Below are positions 22,470 to 33,144 of a stretch of DNA of 64,000 bases, one piece after another; the stretch's first letter is position 1, and every line of letters starts with the position of its first letter. Source of the stretch: Arthrinium phaeospermum (Eukaryota > Ascomycota > Sordariomycetes > Amphisphaeriales > Apiosporaceae); assembly GCA_006503535.1 (NCBI GenBank), contig QYRS01000001.1, forward strand, positions 4,836,001-4,900,000. The letters run 5' to 3'. A program made the position numbers and the translations under genes. The notes beneath the pieces were generated by a model. It was not told where the DNA came from, made no database searches, and saw only the letters and a list, made by a program, of their open reading frames with translations.

Positions 22470-25400
22470 ATGGAACACCTCGTATCTGTTTACCCCGGCA
22501 TCTCCTGTAAGACGGTACCATACCTTCGAAATTTGGATGGTTGCCTTTGTCAAGACCCCAGTGTACCGTCCCATGGATATAGCTACCAGGATTTCATTCA
22601 CTTCCCTTCGTATCACGGGTACCGCATTGACGACAGACATGGGGTTAGAGAATCCGCGCAAAGTAGGAAATGCCAGGTTTTGCAAAGACCGAAGCGCTAT
22701 GAGTTTCTGCAATCATGGCTCTACTTTGCGCTGTTGCGCTGTGTTGTCCGCGGGGATGAGCCGCTATTGAGAAATGATAATCTCATCTCAGACGATACGT
22801 GGCGCATCAATACCAGCGAACTGCCTAATGCTCTGAAGCAATGGGACGCTTACATGCGCGACCTGCGAGCCAGAGCCCCGGAGGAGGCGGAGACGAGGTG
22901 TCTTGAGGCAAACCAGATACTCGGTCTGGCAAGACGTGTTGTCATAACGGAGCTAGCGAGCAACAAGGCACCGCGACAGAGTGAGTCAGAAGATCTACAG
23001 GACCTCTGCATCATGATTCTGGGAGAGACGCTGTCGTCGGCTCTAATCCACATCATGAAGGCCTGCAACATCGCTCTTCCTGGATGGCAGATAGAAGATG
23101 GCGGCTGGGGCCCACCAAGCTGGGTTTTCACGCAGATGAAGAATTCGAGATGGTGCGAGAGATTTCAGGATGTCCTGAAAAACCAACTGGGTCAGAATGC
23201 CACCTTGTTATATGTCACACTCAGCAAGCTGGGCACGGAGCCGTCGCATCCTGGTCACGACTGTACCCCGGAAAGATGCAAATACGTCGAAGCGCGACAC
23301 AGAACCTCAAACAGGCCATATTCTGAGTATTTACCGCAGCATTATCACAAATGCGAGTACCACGGCGCTACCCCAAATGAGCAGAACAATAAGTGCTGGA
23401 TGGTTGGGCCTGATGAAGGAGATTTGATCAAGATGGTGAATGAATGCCACCACGACCGAAACAACGACTTTCCCGTGCTGAAGGTCGAAGTTGATGAAGA
23501 TGGACGACTGCAAGTCTCTGTTGTCAAATGGTCTGCTACCAAAAAGTCAGCGTATGCGACCATATCCCACGTTTGGGCCCACGGCTTGGGCAACAAAACC
23601 GACCAGAAGATTTGGCACTGCCAGCTTCGATACATCTCAAAGTTACTCGACGAGGTTTCTGTCACCATCAACTACCAAGAGGGAGGTAATGGATCTTCAA
23701 GTCTCCATGGGAAAGGGAAAGAACCGGAAATTACTCCGGAGAAAGTAAAGTGCCGTTACTTCTGGCTTGATACCTTGGCTATCCCGGCCAATGACAGAAC
23801 AGCACGGCAACATGCTGTCGCATCCATTTACAATGTCTTTGACAATGCATCTCACGGGATCGTTGTGGACAAGTACTTGCTCAACGACGACTACTGGGGA
23901 GACTCTGGGACCATTGGCTTACGCCTACTGTCGAGTGGCTGGATGCAAAGACTATGGACCTTGCAAGAAGCATTCGTGACCAGGGAGCTTTCTGTAGCTC
24001 TTAACGAAGAAAAAACCAGGGGTATTGATGGACTGTGGAACCCTAACAAAAACGCCAACGTCTTGGTGGACTCGCTGACTGCCATGGTTGCACGGAAGTT
24101 AAGCCAGAACCTAATGGGAGAGGAAAGGGTAATACGCAACCAGTACAGAAGACACCCAAATGGAAGGCCGGACCCTTCCCGGGCGCCACTGTTGATTGCC
24201 AGTGTGTGGCAGTCCGCCAGATACCGAGTAAGTTCTCAACCCGAAAGTGAAAGTTGATGCATATGTCTAACTCAAAGAAGACTGTTGGGAGACTGGAGAA
24301 CGAAACTCAGGTTCTAGCAAGTCTGCTCAACGTACAGCCTACAATACTACCAGAAACATCTCAAAGAGAAATACCTAAAGACGATCCGGGATGGCCCATG
24401 TTCCGCGAGAAGCTTATGGCGCGATTCTGGGACGAGGTTGTCACCAAGAGGAGCCTGGAGAGTGCCATTCCAGCGGGGATACTGTTCTTGCCTGGGACGC
24501 GACTGAATATCAAAGGGTTCGGGTGGGCACCCGCCACCTCGATGTCGGGCCGGGATGAAGACTACCCATACCCTCTGAGCACATTGGGCGCCCGGACAAA
24601 GCTACTTCCAGAAGGTCTCATGGTACACTATCCCGGCTACCTCATCAGATCATCCCGAAGCAAAAGTCTCGATATCATCAACAAAACCTTCCACTTTTCT
24701 GTCAACATGGGTCTGTACGACTGGTATCAGGCCACGCCAATCACAGGAGGGAAAGAGATATCAGATGCCGAGTCCGCCGTGCAGGAGATCAACAATGGCA
24801 TTACCCCCAGGCTGGCGGTGATTGTCTCACGTCCGCGGCCCGTGGAGAATCCGCCCGAGATTGGTCTTCTGGTCGGTATTTATCAAGACACCCTGAAGGT
24901 AAAGCCTGCGGCTAGTGATGCGCAGCTACCACAACAGACACGATACGATACGGAAGAGTCAATTCTGTACTGCCGTATCATTCGCCGGTTAAAGGTCTGT
25001 CGAGTCTCTGATCCCCGCACGCTTAATGTAGGTCCAGGCGGGCCTGTTGATGGAACTACTACCGGCGATAGGATGTTGCGCCTCTACGAGATGTTTGATC
25101 CAGGAATTGTAGGGATAGCTACGTCTGAGCAGCAATGTTGGTGCGTGGATGGGTACGTGACCCCTGATACGCGGCCCAGCCCGGGAACCTCGTCCTCGCC
25201 AGATCAAAATGTTGGATTCGACGTCCATACAATACAGACCCAAACAGATATCGAGTCTCGGGGTCGCGCTCGAGGTCTACCACTCAGATCAGCCACAGAG
25301 AATCTGCAGCCTCGTCCCGAGACAACCCAAACCGCCAGAGCGGAAACATTGCCGGTTAATCCCAGTGAAGGAGCATCTGGAGCAGATGTTTCGGATGGAT

Positions 25401-25474
25401 TTTCGAGAAGGACACGACTGCAAAGATACAAAGAACGTGTGAGCCCATATATACAGAGTTTACGCAAAAGGTGA
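22470..25474 (+). CDS. HET-domain (heterokaryon incompatibility) protein
   Basis: About 983 residues from two exons (22470-24227 and 24281-25474). The intron has donor GTAAGT and branch CTAAC; the acceptor is at 24277 or 24280. The HET domain is clear: SAYATISHVWAHGLGN near residue 360, CRYFWLDTLAIP near 430, and WMQRLWTLQEAFV near 490. HET domains are known in fungi to trigger growth arrest or death when incompatible alleles meet. The region before it, with a WLYFALL segment, resembles the long N-terminal part of one HET subclass. The C-terminal region after the intron carries no recognised domain, and its last 100 residues look disordered. The start MEHLVSVYPG was chosen because related proteins begin MEHL. 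It lies head to head with the TPR gene. Confidence 0.88.
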
Positions 25475-25632
25475 AAAGGAGAAGGGAAAAATGCCGGAAG
25501 TCAGTATATATTTCAAAGACCTTATGTTACGTATATGTATATTCTTCTATAATCCCGGGGCACTACACATAATCCTTGATATCGAGCACGAAGCAAAACG
25601 TGAATGACTATTATCTCAAGGGTGATACTTCG

Positions 25633-27237
25633 CTAAAGACATACTGGAGTACTAACAGGGACGGACATTCTTCTTTTCGTCGGAGATGAACCACCACTAC
25701 TCGGACCGCTAAGTCGGTCATCTTCCCTGATCCTGTCTACCCCTGTTCTCTTAAAAGAGCGCTGGCCTGGGCCGTTCCTTTCCACATCTCCCTGAGGTCT
25801 TTGGTCCGCCGCGGATGTCACCTTAAGAGGCTCCGCTCGAGATGCTTGCATCTTCATCTCGGCCAAGGTAGCCCTGCGCTTCGGGGGCGGCTTGAAGCTG
25901 AACTTGCGGTACCTCTCGGGTTCGAGGCGCCGGGGCGTGCCGCGGTACCCGGCGTCGAGCCGCTGCTGCTCGTACTCGTCAAAGTCGTCGTTGGCCCACC
26001 ACCTGGCCTCGGCCTCGAGCAGGGGCCCTGGGAAGAACTCCTCCAGCAGGGGCATGCCGCGGCCAAAGATGGTGTGGAAGTCCATCAGCCCGTCCATAAC
26101 CTTGCGCGCGATGAACTGGTCCACCTTCTGAAGCGGCAGGTTGCGCATCGCCGGCCGCAGCTCCTTGGCCGCCAGCCACGCGTTCTGGAACATGCCCAGC
26201 CCGCCCACCGCCAGGAAGCACCACGAGTCCGGAAACTCGCGCGGCGCCGCCACGTTCACCAGCAGGCACAGCCAGAGAACGGACAGTGCCGCGTACGTGA
26301 CCCGTGTCAGCGCGAAACCAAGCGGCACTCCGCTGAAAGGCCAGACGTTCCATACGATGGCCTCCCGCTGCGCCTGATCACCTGGCCGTCGCCGCCTTTG
26401 CTCGGAGTATACCCCTTCAGGATCAGCCGGCGTTCGCCGGGAGAGCCAGGTGAACTTCTCCCATGGTCGGCTGGCCCGGGGCGGGTGTGGTGCAGCCAGG
26501 GACTCGAGGTCCAGACACAGACCGTACCCGATGATTACCATGATATCTCGGGCGCCGTTCCCCGAAGTCAGAGCGTAGATGGAATCGGAATGCTGCCTAC
26601 TGGGAAGTTTCTCGCTTGTCCACTGAGGCAGACAGCCGCACCACTGAACAAAGAAAGTGCCGACAGCCGTGATGAGCAGGACACTCCAATCACCCTTCAG
26701 GGCAAGGGGTATTACGGCGATGCCCAGTTGAACCAAGGTAATGAGAGCACCGACGAAATGCAAATAGGTCCAGCTGAACTGTGTTGGCCCGTTGCAGTTG
26801 CCGGTCGCTTCAAATACGGTGATTTTGAGCGAGTAGTCGCGGTCCTGGGAAGAGAGGTGACGGGCCTCGCGAGCCTCGAGGTCGCGTAGAAGCCGGCTCA
26901 CGACGAAGCTCTTGCTCTCACGCGCGTACCCGGAGTCGAGGTTGAAGACCTTGCACGGGTAGTCTGGCGGCGGCATGATCCGACCGTCGCCGATGACGTT
27001 GACCAGCCCCATGAAAGCGTACGCGATGCAGCCGAATGAGAAGCACACGGGCACGTATGGCTTGCCGGTCCCCTGTGCGAACGCCTTTTGCACTACATCA
27101 CCGCCGATGATCAGCAGGATCGAGGCGATGTCCGTGGGGTTGTACCACTGCGCCGCCAACTCCTCCTGGACCGTCGGCGACGACTCATTTACACTACCTC
27201 CTGCTCTGCTATGGAGCAGATATGACAATATGGGCAT
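25633..27237 (-). CDS. fungal multi-pass membrane protein, 534 residues
   Basis: A single open frame from ATG at 27237. After QWYNPTDIASILLIIGGDVVQ come several hydrophobic segments: PVCFSFGCIAYAFMGLVNVI, FVGALITLVQLGIAVIPLAL, VLLITAVGTFFVQWCGCLP, RVTYAALSVLWLCLLVNVA and CFLAVGGLGMFQNAWLA. This suggests five to six membrane spans. The C-terminal 150 residues are cytoplasmic-looking, basic and rich in Ser/Pro/Arg. I recognise it only as a conserved fungal membrane protein of unknown function. No transporter signature is visible. It converges with the HET gene, with only 158 bases between stops. Confidence 0.75.
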   Translation of the reverse strand: MPILSYLLHSRAGGSVNESSPTVQEELAAQWYNPTDIASILLIIGGDVVQKAFAQGTGKPYVPVCFSFGCIAYAFMGLVNVIGDGRIMPPPDYPCKVFNLDSGYARESKSFVVSRLLRDLEAREARHLSSQDRDYSLKITVFEATGNCNGPTQFSWTYLHFVGALITLVQLGIAVIPLALKGDWSVLLITAVGTFFVQWCGCLPQWTSEKLPSRQHSDSIYALTSGNGARDIMVIIGYGLCLDLESLAAPHPPRASRPWEKFTWLSRRTPADPEGVYSEQRRRRPGDQAQREAIVWNVWPFSGVPLGFALTRVTYAALSVLWLCLLVNVAAPREFPDSWCFLAVGGLGMFQNAWLAAKELRPAMRNLPLQKVDQFIARKVMDGLMDFHTIFGRGMPLLEEFFPGPLLEAEARWWANDDFDEYEQQRLDAGYRGTPRRLEPERYRKFSFKPPPKRRATLAEMKMQASRAEPLKVTSAADQRPQGDVERNGPGQRSFKRTGVDRIREDDRLSGPSSGGSSPTKRRMSVPVSTPVCL

Positions 27238-29615
27238 GATAAATAAAGGTGGGCGGGTCGTGTATAAATTTCTGATGGGCTAAACCCTTTCTACCTCCTA
27301 AGCTCGACGGAGAAAGGGAGACGAATATTACGCGAGTGCTGGATCCGAGACTCCGCTTTTGAACTACGTTGCAATGCACAGTGCGGCCCTGTTTCGCAGG
27401 GTAACCGCATGCAAGTTGGATGTTGTGTTTGCTCACGATTGGGGTAAAACCCTGCGCGTGCCGGGAAAGTGTGGCAGGAATCAGCCTGGAGCGCTGGCTA
27501 ACCTATTGCGGGCGTTTCCGCTGTATGAGCGGCTGCAAAAGTCCGCCTCTCGCGAAGGCCGAGATCGTATGTGAGAAGACCTTGCAATCAAAGAGCAATC
27601 AATATTTGTCCCGGGCGCTTGCTGCTTTGGTCGGGGGCAGTTTCAGGGTGGCGCAGGTCATATCAAAGTAGGTAGATGGGTATGTATGTAGCACCATGGT
27701 ATTGGGTACATGGGGGCTAAACACGGGCAGACTGCAAAATTCCACGGTCGCAACAATCCAAGACCGCCACGCTGATCATCCGACCCGCACCAGCGGTCTT
27801 CAAGCGCCAATCAATGAGTGTAGTGTGCCTACGGCATTGCCAAGGGCGTTACACAGCATTTGCGATATGCACTTCGAATGGACCCCATTATGGTCATATT
27901 ATGCCACCACACGGCACGTTAACCCTATGGGATGACGTGTTGGCAGCCCCAAACTGGGTATTGATTTCCGAATTTCCAGTCAGCTCGACTCATACACGTA
28001 AAGGGGTGGTAATTCAACACCAGCCTGAATGTACTGTGCCTCCAACAGTTTTTCACCAGCCACTTGGTGAGAAACTGCCACTCGAATGCCATGCGCCCGG
28101 CAGCCAGCCGGCCACTCTTGTGTACAAACCCCGACTTCGAGTCTCGATTTTCTGACCAAAAACCTTGTACATGTCAGCCGCAATACATATGATCGAAACC
28201 ACATTGATGACTGCTACTTCAATATACGTAAATATTGCAACACTTGCGGATCGACATGAATTCAAAGTAAGCGCGAAAGCAACTCAAACTGAGGAAAAGG
28301 GGCAAACCCCGAACCAATATGCATTTGAGCTCAACAACAATTGTGGAAGCCTCGTATGCCAGGACGTGACTGGTGATGCCTTAGGCGTCGACGTCTATCT
28401 GGAATGTGAATGACCCTGAGAACAACCAACAGCAGAGCAAGCCAACATTTGCTCAAGCGGTGTTGGCGCTAACACACCCATATTGCGCTGGATTGCAGCC
28501 GCACTCCCCCATTCCCGCCGTCTCAACACTTCGTTGGGATCTGTCGAATTTGGAGCAGCGTGAGGAGACAGACTGTATACATCTATTGATGGCTGTCGTC
28601 GCGAAAAGTGCTTACCGTAGGCAGCATTGAACATTGATGGGCATTCGAGACTACTGTACTAATTGTTTGTCGATTAATTTTCGTGTTTGATATATATCCC
28701 TTATTTTAATACGCCCTTAAACAAATGTTATAGCTTTTATTTCCTGCGGCTTTACCTCTCATCTGTTTTGCTATATATCCCATTTACCACGAGCATCTTT
28801 AAGAGGCTGGTCTTAAGTGCTTTATACTAATTCGGTCTTCTTCTTACAGTTACTCTCATCTTCATTGTGTTCTAATGGTTTGTTTATATCTGGGAATTGC
28901 TAACGGGTCAGGAAAGCATGCTGGTTAAGATGCATGGCTGTGATCTTCCCTCGAAACGACTTACTCGGATTAGTCTCAGTAGATTTCCCTCCCCATTCGC
29001 CGCCAGCCTTGTGCCTTTATAAGAGTTTTGGTCGAATCAGCTGCCGGACGCAAAACAATTTGGGGTTGGAGACATTGTGTTTAGAGGTATCATCTTGCCG
29101 CGCTTGAGCAAATAATATAGAACTGCAGAGCGGCTGCATGCATAACGATCACACATATCTCCAAACGTCCTTGGCAGAGCTATGCTAATTTTGAGGTTCG
29201 GCATGCAGTTGCTGGGCATGAGCGTTGCATTGCCCCCACAAGGAATCGCAGCACATGTCGTCAATCCACTCCCGTTATAACAAAAGCAAAACACGGGGGC
29301 AGGCCCCTGAGCACTCCTTGGGGGCTGCCAAGTGTGCTTGTATGATATTGGTAAAGCCATTCGGTTGGGTGTCTGTTGCCGAATTGCTGCAGAAATATGG
29401 CAAGTCCATCTTGTACTCACTGTAGATACCCGTTCCGACCCCATCGCAATTTCTCAAATTTCCCCGCCATGAGCATTTGCCAACTTTTCTTTCCATTTGA
29501 TATTCACTTACCAACCCCTCTAGCTTAATCCCCCCCTCTGGGACGATTTCTATTTGTATTTTAGGCTTCACAGATTCTTCTTATCACCGAAAGAGTTGAA
29601 AAGAGTTACTTTGCC
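27238..29615. other. gene-poor 2.4-kb region
   Basis: No supported gene. Short frames on both strands lack domains and consistent splice sites. The stretch 28650-28870 is strongly AT-rich. No terminal repeats or transposase fragments are recognised by eye. Confidence 0.45.
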
Positions 29616-30548
29616 ATGGTTGCCCTTCGTTTTCTAGGTCGAACCGAGGGACTTGTCTCGCCACTTCAGTACGTGGAAGAGCGTCGCATATCAACAAGAC
29701 TCGTCCAGCGGCAAGATCAATGCCCCACCGACTACGCATTGTGTGCGATTTCAGGTGTAATAGGATGCTGTCCGTCTGGCATGGATTGTTTCGATGGTAG
29801 ATGTCGGTCAACACGTACCGTCTGTGTGACCGGACAATTGTATTGTGGTTCTAATAATACATGTAAGCTTTCCTCGGGTCTAGGACTCACTAATCTTGGC
29901 ACGAAAGCAACTGCTTACAAGATACTAGCGCCCGCTCCGTGCTGCCCGGTGGGCTACACCTGCTTACGGCCTGGCTTTTGCGGACCAGAAACAATTTCAC
30001 CAACGGGGCCCTCGGGGATGGTGACGACGTCCGTGGAGGTCACTGGTCAAGATGGGTTATCCACACAGACTGCTATAACGACAACCGCCCCGGGAACTCT
30101 TACCCGGCCTGCTGTACCGGCCGCGACGTCCTACGTGACATATGTTGCCATGCAGCCCATTGCCAGCACATCAGACGGCCGTCTCGCCCCGAAGCATATC
30201 GGGGCCATTGTGGCTGGCGCTGTAGGATTTACCGTCGTCATCTCGCTGGCTGTCTGGAGCATCAAGCGACACCTAAACAAGGTAATGCACGCCGTGGACA
30301 GAAGGCTGGACAACGTAGGCGAAGGCTCGCAGGAGCCGTCTGCGGATGATAAGTCCGCGAGGGCAGGAGAAGGAACACAGGAAATTCATACGTCAGAATT
30401 GGGGGATGCTCTTGACCAAGAGATGATGACCCCCAACCATCGATGGGAGCTAGAAGGCGGCTACGATGCCCATGGCACGTCTGAGATGGATGCCAACGAG
30501 ATCATCACGAGCGCCGATCGAGACCCCGCGGAACCTCATAATACATAG
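29616..30548 (+). CDS. single-pass cysteine-rich surface protein
   Basis: An open frame of 310 residues. The ectodomain has a cysteine pattern (QCPTDYALC, GCCPSGMDC, CRSTRTVC, APCCPVGYTC, GFC) resembling fungal cysteine-rich wall or sensor proteins. A Thr/Ser-rich stalk follows, then one transmembrane helix (IGAIVAGAVGFTVVISLAVW), a basic stop-transfer (SIKRHLNK) and an acidic cytoplasmic tail. A 66-base in-frame intron is likely at 29863-29928 (GTAAGC...CTAG). Removing it brings NNTS directly to PAPCCPVGYTC and gives 288 residues. The N-terminus (MVALRFLGRTEG) is not a convincing signal peptide, so an upstream exon may be missing. A wall-sensing role is inference. Confidence 0.65.
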   Translation: MVALRFLGRTEGLVSPLQYVEERRISTRLVQRQDQCPTDYALCAISGVIGCCPSGMDCFDGRCRSTRTVCVTGQLYCGSNNTCKLSSGLGLTNLGTKATAYKILAPAPCCPVGYTCLRPGFCGPETISPTGPSGMVTTSVEVTGQDGLSTQTAITTTAPGTLTRPAVPAATSYVTYVAMQPIASTSDGRLAPKHIGAIVAGAVGFTVVISLAVWSIKRHLNKVMHAVDRRLDNVGEGSQEPSADDKSARAGEGTQEIHTSELGDALDQEMMTPNHRWELEGGYDAHGTSEMDANEIITSADRDPAEPHNT

Positions 30549-30936
30549 TTTGGTATCGGATGTGCAATCAAGAAGTAGACTGGACTGGTTGAAGCGGGTG
30601 CTTGACTACCAGTACAAGTTTGGAAGCACATATGGTTTAATAGCGTTACGGAACAAAGCTTACTACGGTTGCCAGTTGCTTGAAACTCATTGGTATGAGT
30701 AATCTTGGTAATACTTGTCATTTGCGTAGTTAAGATGTGCATTCTCAAATTCCTCACGGTTCAAGGTTGACGGATTCGATCTGTCGACTTAGGAAGAATC
30801 AAGTCGAACTTCGAGGGCAAGTAACAAAACCTCCTTGACGCAAGTACAACAAGCAGCGTAGTAACCAGAAATTGGCGACATAAACCTGAATTGTCCTCGA
30901 AACCTGGCTTTCCTTCGTACATCCTACCCCACCGCA
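30549..30936. other. convergent intergenic gap
   Basis: 388 bases between convergent genes. No feature is seen beyond expected 3' untranslated sequence. Confidence 0.4.
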
Positions 30937-32420
30937 TCACAAACGCCACAGCCACTTCTCTAACGCCTCCTCCCCAACCGTCTCCTTCTTCGGCCCCGAC
31001 TTCTTGGACGATCTCCACTTGTTGCCGAACGCCCCAAAGGCCTCGTTCGATTCCGGCGCCTCGGCGACCCGCTTGAGCTGCTGTGTCCAGGGGCTGTCCT
31101 CGCCCTCGGACACGACGTAGGCGCGGTACCCCCGCTCGGCAAAGATCTGAGCCCGGGCCAGGTCCCCGTGCGTCGCGACGACCTGGAACGCGTCGTAGTA
31201 CAGCCGGGGAATGAGCGCCACGGCGGTGGCCTCTCCGGTGTGTGGATCCGGGAACTCCTGACCCAGGGTGTCAAGCATGTTCCGACACGCGTGTAGGCTG
31301 GACAGAGGCCGGAGCATCGCGGTCATGGGGTTGCCGATCTGCTCGTCCAAAGACTTCATGAGGCGGCGGCGAGTGTCGCTGGCCTGGAGCTCGGCAGTCG
31401 GCAGGGAGCAGAGTTCGCAAGTGCACTCGAAGCCGAAGGCCGCCTTGAGCTCGGCGTCGCGAGTCTCGGAAGGGCCAACCTTATAAGAGATGGTGAGCTC
31501 CTCGCCCGCCAGGATGTCGCGGATGGCGTGGATGGTCTCCCGTCCCTCCTCGATCGCCTCGTTCCAAGAGTTGTTGCAGTTGGGTCGGCAGCTGTGGTTG
31601 ATGCGGCAGATCTCGGAGTAGACACCTGCGTTCGGGGAGTCGGGGCCGCAAGGAAGGGCATTGGTACGGACGATGCCTGCGAAGGCGTGCTTGCCCGGGA
31701 AGTTGTTATGAAGCGAGAAGAACTGCATTTGCTGTTCTTTCGACAGGGACTTGAGTTTGGAGGCAACGCCTCCATTGAGTACCTCGGGTCTCAGGTCGGC
31801 AACGATGAAGAGCGGTTTCTCGCACAAGATCCGGGTCCCGCGCTTGATGTTGCATCGTGCCACCAGACCTTGGCCCTTGTCTTGAATCTTGGCCAACTCA
31901 TACAGTTTACCGCCCGTGGGTCTCTGTGGGTACGTATCGTCCTCTCCGGCGAACTTCGATGCTGTCAACTGTGTAATGATTTGTAAATTGTTAGTTAGTG
32001 ACGCTTGTTTTAAATCACAATGTAGAAGTCAGTCCTTACCGCCTGGAAGCTTTTGGTAGACTCATTGACATCTCGCCAGTCATAGAACCCAGACTGGTCT
32101 CCTGGTTCGGACCAAAACCGAACTCGTGGTCCAAAGATGCCAAACGCCAATTGATGAACGCCTTGAATGTAGTCCTCAACACCGATTTTCGAGGCAGTTT
32201 GTCCAGGAGTCTTGGAACTGAAGCGCAAGAACTGTGGTCCATTCAGGGGAAGAGTTGAATGTCCACCCGCTTTGAACTCGATGAAGTGCTCTTTGATCTC
32301 AACTTGGTTGTCATCGGCGTACTTGCATTTCACCTTTTCGATGAAGAGGGCCCAGTTTTGGGTATCGTGGGCGCCAAGTCCCAGACGGGGTACCATGTCA
32401 AAGCCTTGGTCAACCCCCAT
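30937..32420 (-). CDS. SET-domain protein
   Basis: 470 residues from two exons (32040-32420 and 30937-31968) with a 71-bp intron (GTAAGG...ACAG) in phase 0. The start at 32420 sits in a strong context (GCCACCATGG). Exon 1 encodes a separate module of about 127 residues (NWALFIEKVK, PQFLRFSSKTPG, GVEDYIQGVHQ, FYDWRDV). Exon 2 holds the SET fold: GQGLVARCNIKRGTRILCEK at its start, INHSCRPNCNNSW near residue 250, EELTISYKVG, then a post-SET-like FGFECTCELC near 305. The NHSC and ISY elements that bind S-adenosylmethionine are present, so lysine methyltransferase activity is plausible. The target is unknown; fungal SET proteins of this type need not modify histones. Confidence 0.82.
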
Positions 32421-33144
32421 GGTGGCTAGCTTATTGACTTGTGTGTCTTGAGAATAGAAGGACGAGCCAGTCGGTTGATGTTAAAACACAGAGAGTAGGA
32501 TGTTTAGTTATTTGGTCATGGAAAGCGGGAAGTGGGAGCTTTTCAAACCACAAACCTACAAACGGACTTCCAATCTGGAACTGCGTCAGAACTCCACCAG
32601 TTTCCATGCTGTGCGACATCAACTTGGTCCCACTGATCACGCATCGGCCCACACCCTTAATGAATCTGATTGCTTATGTTTAGATGTCGTAGGCTAAGTA
32701 GGAGATTGCCAAACCAAAAGAGTGATCTCCTATCCATAACCTGTTCACATCAATCCACCTTTTGTAAACTGCCACCCTCTATTCGTACCATCGGCTCGGA
32801 AACCAATGTGTAGAAAAGGACACAACACAGTACGCTTGCACTCTCGCCCACTTCCGAACCAATCTGCCAGCCTGTACCCTTTGCTACCGTGTCACGGAGA
32901 CACCCAATTCACATTGGACCTCCTCCCCCTATCAAGTTCTCGAGCTTCCTGCGTCCATGTGCTGGACCTTTTCGTATTCCCCTGCCGCGCAGCCCGCGCA
33001 AAACATAGATTCGGGGTCGTGTGCCGTCACCTATCGACTCTCGGTGTCAGCGTTTACTCGTCTTGGGGTAAATGGAATGTCTCGAAAAGGAACAGTGGAA
33101 ATTCCTGTCACAAGCGGTTATTCCATCACTCGTGGGACACTGGA
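32421..33144. other. intergenic gap
   Basis: 724 bases with the SET gene promoter and the 3' side of the next minus-strand gene. Short frames have no recognisable content. Confidence 0.4.

Noticed and set aside
13421..25474. Secondary-metabolite cluster around the monooxygenase
   Set aside because: No polyketide synthase, NRPS, terpene cyclase or prenyltransferase is present; neighbours are F-box-like, TPR and HET proteins.
25801..26889. 362-codon plus-strand open frame
   Set aside because: Antisense shadow of the multi-pass membrane protein gene, which has clear membrane segments on the minus strand.
27238..29615. Transposon relic in the gene-poor region
   Set aside because: No terminal repeats, target-site duplication or transposase/reverse-transcriptase motifs could be seen by eye.
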